Shown here: piece by piece, positions 59,067 through 64,000 of the stretch
How the letters are laid out: each line of letters starts with the position of its first letter
Position numbering within the stretch: the first letter of the stretch is position 1
From: Cheiracanthium punctorium
Taxonomy: Eukaryota > Arthropoda > Arachnida > Araneae > Cheiracanthiidae
Reading direction: 5' to 3'
Assembly: GCA_038373885.1 (NCBI GenBank)
Contig: JAWZYV010013018.1
Location: 1 to 64,000, forward strand
Length of the DNA: 64,000 bases
Notes under the pieces: model-generated
Database searches by the model: none
Seen by the model: the letters and a program-made list of their open reading frames with translations, nothing else
Told to the model about the DNA's origin: nothing
Translations under genes and position numbers: made by a program

Positions 59067-62000
59067 TGTGTATCCAAAGCACTCGAAGGATGAAATACTA
59101 GTATTAAAATGACATAATGAAGTGGCATATTTCTTGTTTTCTATATAAACAAACTGCTCTCGCTTTATTTAATTTAAACTATTTATTGCTGATTGTAAAG
59201 ATTTTAGTATTTCACGTGGGCGTTTTCCTCATTATGAAAGATCTTTTGTCTACCATTAGTTCGCGAATAAATGCTCCCTTGCAGGAACCACAACTCATGT
59301 GTTCAGCTACAATTTTGGGCTTTCTGTGCTTTTCTTACAGTCTTCTCAGAAGTGTGTTATTTAATTTAACCCTTTCAGACCTAAATATCATTTGTTTTTC
59401 AATTAAATAATTTTTTTGGATAATAGAGATTAAATTTGCAATTAAAAAAGTAAAATTAAAAATCCTAGTCACTAAAGTTTTGGGGAAAATTGGTTTTTCT
59501 TTATATGCACAGTTCAAGGCATTCATCTTACATGATATAATAAGAAAATTTTGTCTCCTCAATCGTGCACACAAAGGGTTTATACGCCAAGCTTCAAAAA
59601 AAAAAAACCACCAGAATAACAGTAATGCAATGAAATAGACTTTTTAATGGAGATTTCTCTCGCATAGCACCACTATCTGTTCGCATTCGGTCAAGAGAGA
59701 GGCCTGCCGTTCGTGTATGGCCTAGTAAGTAATAAAAGAGAACTTCTGGAATAATAACGCATCCGTACCACGGCATCTCAATGTCTAACTTACACTTTGT
59801 CTTGGGAATAGTGGATAGGATAAATGTTCTGGAAGATCTCATAGTGTAGAAAATACCGCTTTCTGTTACCCAAATCTCAATTTGAAAGTTCGAGCATTGT
59901 CATTAAAGTTTAGCTTTTATTTCGTCACTATTTAATGTAAGGATAAAAATCTACTAATTAAATCTGCTCAGGCTTGCGTCATATTTTTCTATACATATAG
60001 AAATGAAACGCCGTTATTTATTTATTTATTTTTACATTTCCCAATACTTATTTTTTTCCCTTGATATATTATTTGCAACTAAAAATTCACATTTTGCTAC
60101 TAGGTAATGTATATACCGTAAGAAAACGTCATGAATTGTGACAAATTTTCCGACACCTAAGCTCTTAAAGCAAAAATCAAACTCCAATAGCCAACATCGC
60201 CACGATTCACAGACTAACACTCAAGAAGGTAGAATAAGGCTCAGAACAATTTACGGCTCTATTGGTCAAATTAAACATTCAAGCTCTGTGCATGCTACAT
60301 ATTTTAATTTTGTTCTAATTCTTTAAATTTTAACCTAAAGTACCCCAATGTTTATCTTAACAATCAATTAAAATCATTATTTAATTGAAAATTCGTTGAT
60401 TTAGCATTAAGCTGCCTAAAATGTTCCACCCCATATTTGAGAACGAGAACAAATACTTTTTGTAATTTTTTTCTTGGATACTTTACTAATGTACATATGT
60501 AAATTATTCACAGTAATTAAGTTTATATAAAAGATCATTTATAGTTTTCTGAGTAGAATCAGAGTAATCTTTTTTGTAAGCAACATTTTTTACACACGTT
60601 GTATTGCAAAGGCGTCTACATTTCTTAATGGGCGGAGTGTAAATAATGTGTGTGGTAAGCAGCATTTAATGGTCACATGAAGTGCGGTTAATTAATGTTC
60701 GGGATTTTTTAAATTTATACGTGAGAGAGAAACTTCCCATTACTAGCATCAAGTATAAGAGTTTTTCATGAATAAAAAAACATCAGCAGAACGAGGAAAT
60801 TTCGAGGCGTAGTTTAATGCTCCGCCCACTCAAATTGACAGTTGCTTTGGTAAGTAAAAAGAAAATTATTTTTTAAAAAATAGTTAAAAGCTTAAGAGCA
60901 AGCAATAGATTTTTACAATTATTTTTTACTATAATATACTAAAAAATCTTTAATTTAACAGCTTTCAAATTCCATGCTTTCTTAGATGCTCAAGAATCTT
61001 CCTTAAAATTTATGATAGGAAACAAAAAATCAGGAGATTAAAGTTATACAGAACAATAGGTTTTATTTTCTCCAATTAAGACTCAATAGGTGTTTCATTT
61101 ATATGAAAGTAGCTAAATGAGGGAGGAAAGCAACGTTTGGAAAGGGAGAGCCGTTGGAGTGTTACGGCAAGAGTGTTAGATCCCGCACACAGGTGGAATC
61201 AGGCAAAGCTATAAAGACATATATAAACAAGTACTTTATTGATTGAATAGTCAAATGTTATACAAATAACATTTTAATTAATTAAAAAATGATATTGCAT
61301 ATTTTTTAGAAAATTTGATTGTTCAAAGTAACGGGACTTGACGAATTATTGAAGATTATTTTAAGAGTTAAAGGATATAGCACCCCGCCGTTTTCATCAG
61401 TGGGGCAGTGGAAATAGAAATACGTTTTGCTGACCTGCGATCCAAATGTATAAAGTAATATGTAAACATGCCTTTCATTAATTGAATTAAATCATTTACA
61501 AATACACTTTTGAAAAACAACCCACATCCAGAGAAAATGTTGTTAAAATGCATATCAAATTTATGCAGTAATGGTTGCAAAAATTGGCCACGGGGCCAGA
61601 TTAGCAATCATCAGCTGAAATTTTTTTTCGGCCTAGTTAAGCTTTACTATATTTTACTTCCGCCAACGCCGGGCTGTCCAGCTAATGAATGAATATAAAT
61701 AAATTTTTGACGAACATATTAGTTTACTAATAGATTATTATTATATCATATTGCTAGTTGCCGGAAACAATTTTAGTTCCATTATGTAATCCCTAGCTTT
61801 ATACGTTTTATTGAAATACGGGTTGCAAATCCTACCTTCAAAATGGTTTTTCTACGAAACTGCGACATGATATTTGTTTAAAAGCAAGACCACAAGAAGG
61901 CTACTAATTAGAATTACACTATGTATTTTTTTCATAATTTTTGAACCATCATTACGGCAGTTTTTCTTTTCTTTTTTTTCTTTATTTTTTATTTTTTTAA

Positions 62001-62290
62001 AGAAATTAAGCGTGGTTTTCCCGTGCAAATTTGCTAGGTCAACGAAACAATATATTCACATATAATCATTAAGTATTCAACTGTGACATAGAGCAACTAC
62101 ACAGATGATTCAGGGTGGAATATTTTTGAAATAATAAAAAGTCTAGCATTTTTCGCTTATTGAATCTCGCTGCAATCTGTTCAAATGGGGGCGTCGACTT
62201 GAATTTTAAGTTAACACCTACGTGAACAAGAAATCAGTTAAAATAAGCGGTTACATTAATATTAACCACCTACTAAGTGGCATTTTTGGT
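59067..62290. other. AT-rich stretch, no recognised gene
   Basis: Frames of 97 codons (59117-59410, +) and 82 codons (59594-59842, -) are not recognised. GGGCGGAG (60630) and CTCCGCCC (60821) could be ends of a small decayed element. CAACGCCGGG near 61666 may be the tail of an interspersed repeat. Confidence 0.4.
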
Positions 62291-62670
62291 CTTGTTTGGT
62301 AGGGGAAGGGGGGAGGCAAGATGAGGAAGCGGGCAAGACGGAGTACCGGGTCTCGTCTGTCCTACGAAGGACCTATCACAGCCGCCCTGGTTCGTACTGA
62401 CGAGCCATTGTACTGTTTATCAGTCAGCGTTGTGACCGGCTTCTAAGTCCATGCTTTTTTGCCCAACCGCCAAAAACTCAATTTTGTCAAGATCGTTGTG
62501 ATTTTCGTGTTATACATCGCATGTGTTCTGTACCTCAATATTAGTTTTCTAGAACTGACTGAAAGTTATTCTTGTTAATCTATGATTACACCAGCAGGAA
62601 AAAGCATGTTTGTTTCGATATTTCGATTTAGTTTTTTAAGGTGAGTTATTTTATTGAAATAAGCGTGGGA

Positions 62671-62698
62671 GGGCAAGATGGGGTACCCCATCTTGCCC
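62671..62698. repeat. 28-bp perfect palindrome from two facing TIR motifs
   Basis: GGGCAAGATGGGGT is followed at once by its complement ACCCCATCTTGCCC. This is the terminal motif of the pogo-like element joined head to head. Confidence 0.9.
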
Positions 62699-62806
62699 CT
62701 CGAAAAAAACTATGATTTCTCTAAGACACTTTATGATCCTTTAAACTTAATAAATTGAGATTTCTTTATAAACTGAGTTTTCATAACTTAATATAGTTGT
62801 TTTAGG

Positions 62807-63817
62807 ATGGTGATAAATTATAAAAGAAAGAGAGAGAGGGGGAATTGGAGTGAAATTGGAGAATTGGAGGGGGAATTGGAGAAAAAAAAAAGAAGCAAAC
62901 AAAGATTGGGTTCAGAGATTTTTAAGCAGGCATCCAGAATTGTCGATACGGCTTTAAATGGCTTCAAAAAATGTGGGATTTGGCTGTACGATCCAATAGT
63001 TTTTTTCCGAGACTGATTTTGCACCTCATTGACGACAAATATTCCACAAACAGAGAGATTATCCATCATTGAAGCATTGCCACATCCCACTACGTCGAAC
63101 AACGGAGCAACAGCTCCAAATAGACAATTCGCATGACCATTTCGCTGAAGCTTCAGTTGACCCTGAGACCATAACGGCTGAGACAATACCTGCAAAAATA
63201 ACTTCAGTTTCAACAGTTGAAGATTCCTACAAAATAAGTATTGACAAACCGGTAATATGCCACATGCGTGTGGTCATGACACCATCTGAGATTGAAGCAG
63301 AGCCTGAGCCAGGATTCTTCACTTGGATGTCCAATATCAAAATAGATCAAAGGCCAACTACTCCACAATTAGTATTTTCTGTAGTTAGTCCTCTGCATGT
63401 GTTGCCTTATCCTGCAGCTCGCAAAATGTCACGTGTGACAAGGAAACGAGGAAAAACTGCTATCATAACTTTTTCCCCGTATAAAAATGAGTTAGAAGAA
63501 ACAAAAAAATAAAGAAACTGGCAGAAGATAACAAAAAGAGAAAAAAAGAGGTAAAAGAACAAAAAACGAATAAGAAAACCAAATTGGCTAAGAAACAGAA
63601 TAAGAAGAAAACCAACAATAATCCTAATTGCTCACCAGAATGGGACAACGAAGAAGATAATAATCCTTGCTTTTACTGGTATGGAAAATATTTGAATTCT
63701 AATGAAGGATGGGTCGCATGTTCTCTCTGTGGGACTTTGGCACGCTGCAGCTGTGCTGGGATAAATGATGAGGATGACGATGCAGTATTTGTTTGCGAGG
63801 TTTGCAACCCAAAATAG
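62807..63817 (+). pseudogene. pogo/Tigger-like transposase, C-terminal remnant
   Basis: Three frames continue one another. 62807-63016 has IVDTALNGFKKCGIWLYDP, the motif after the DDE domain in pogo/Jerky-type transposases. 63069-63512 has SPLHVLPYP, RKRGKTAIITFSPYKNEL and a Lys-rich start. 63584-63817 has a Lys-rich run, then GWVACSLCGTLARCSCAG and FVCEVC, the PHD-like Cys-rich tail seen on many arthropod members. At least two frame changes and a stop at 63014 break it. In the first Cys pair of the tail one Cys is replaced (PCFYWYG). The upstream DDE domain is missing. Confidence 0.8.
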
Positions 63818-63900
63818 AATATGTCTCCCATACCCCATCTTGCCCAGTAGGGTACCCCGTCTTACCCGACCTAGGGGGCTAGATGGGGCGTTGGGCATTT

Positions 63901-64000
63901 TTGACAAAATTGGTCATATTTTTCATTTCCTATCAGTGGAAAATTTCTTAAGTTCCTTATTTCCAAATATGGATTTTGTAAGAGTAATTATAAATAAATA
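63901..64000. other. Window end, nothing recognised
   Basis: AT-rich sequence beyond the pogo-like element. Confidence 0.4.

Larger units (their letters stand above)
62300..63900 (+). mobile_element. Decayed pogo/Tigger-like transposon
   Basis: Terminal-type motifs mark both sides: GGCAAGATGAGG and GGGCAAGACGGAGTAC at about 62315-62345; ACCCCATCTTGCCC at about 63831 and GTACCCCGTCTTACCC at 63852. The same motif forms a palindrome at 62671. Between them lie remains of the C-terminal part of a transposase. The catalytic DDE core is absent. The limits are approximate. Confidence 0.7.

Noticed and set aside
62818..63213. 131-codon minus-strand ORF
   Set aside because: It is antisense to the pogo-like transposase remnant, whose plus-strand motifs are recognisable.

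Overview
This is AT-rich eukaryotic nuclear DNA, most likely from an arthropod; an arachnid would fit, but the sequence does not prove it. The evidence is the mix of transposon families: a Mutator-like transposase of the type common in arthropods, a piggyBac element, a mariner deletion derivative, a DUF4817-type helix-turn-helix fragment, a pogo/Tigger-like element with a Cys-rich tail, tRNA-derived SINEs and hAT-type MITEs. There is no operon structure and no prokaryotic gene. I recognise no intact single-copy host gene; every recognisable coding sequence belongs to a mobile element and nearly all are broken.

Layout. (1) 1-10050 and about 17500-26930 are two diverged, colinear, same-strand copies (A and B) of a roughly 9.5-10 kb non-coding segment. 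Five copies of a conserved module of about 350 bp lie in and between them, all in one orientation, at 2377, 6222, 15871, 19645 and 22823, with a decayed sixth near 25066. Each core holds several short dyads. This array is the best candidate for an undescribed system, for example a repeat-bearing long non-coding RNA or a regulatory array, but no expression evidence is available. The copies have since gained separate insertions: a TTAA-flanked MITE in A and a 706-bp foldback element in B, both with empty sites in the sister copy. (2) 10050-15800 separates A from B and holds an element of about 2.9 kb whose ends carry inverted GC-rich hairpin repeats. (3) 26930-33800 is AT-rich with two SINEs, a nested palindrome and a minisatellite. 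(4) 33815-37946 holds a nearly open Mutator-like transposase, a 760-bp foldback palindrome and a DUF4817 fragment. (5) 39300-43200 holds a candidate solo LTR, two hAT MITEs, a tRNA-His-like sequence and other small elements. (6) 43200-48390 is mostly old diverged repeats. (7) 48393-50068 is a complete-ended but inactivated piggyBac element. (8) 52770-59066 has two interleaved segmental duplications bordered by TA microsatellites. (9) 56179-56724 is a palindrome-like mariner derivative. (10) 62300-63900 is a decayed pogo-like element.

The elements do not form a pathway. The window reads as a TE-rich intergenic region or intron containing one unusual duplicated non-coding locus. Several elements with TTAA ends share one design: a TTAA target site, a short terminal motif and a subterminal dyad.
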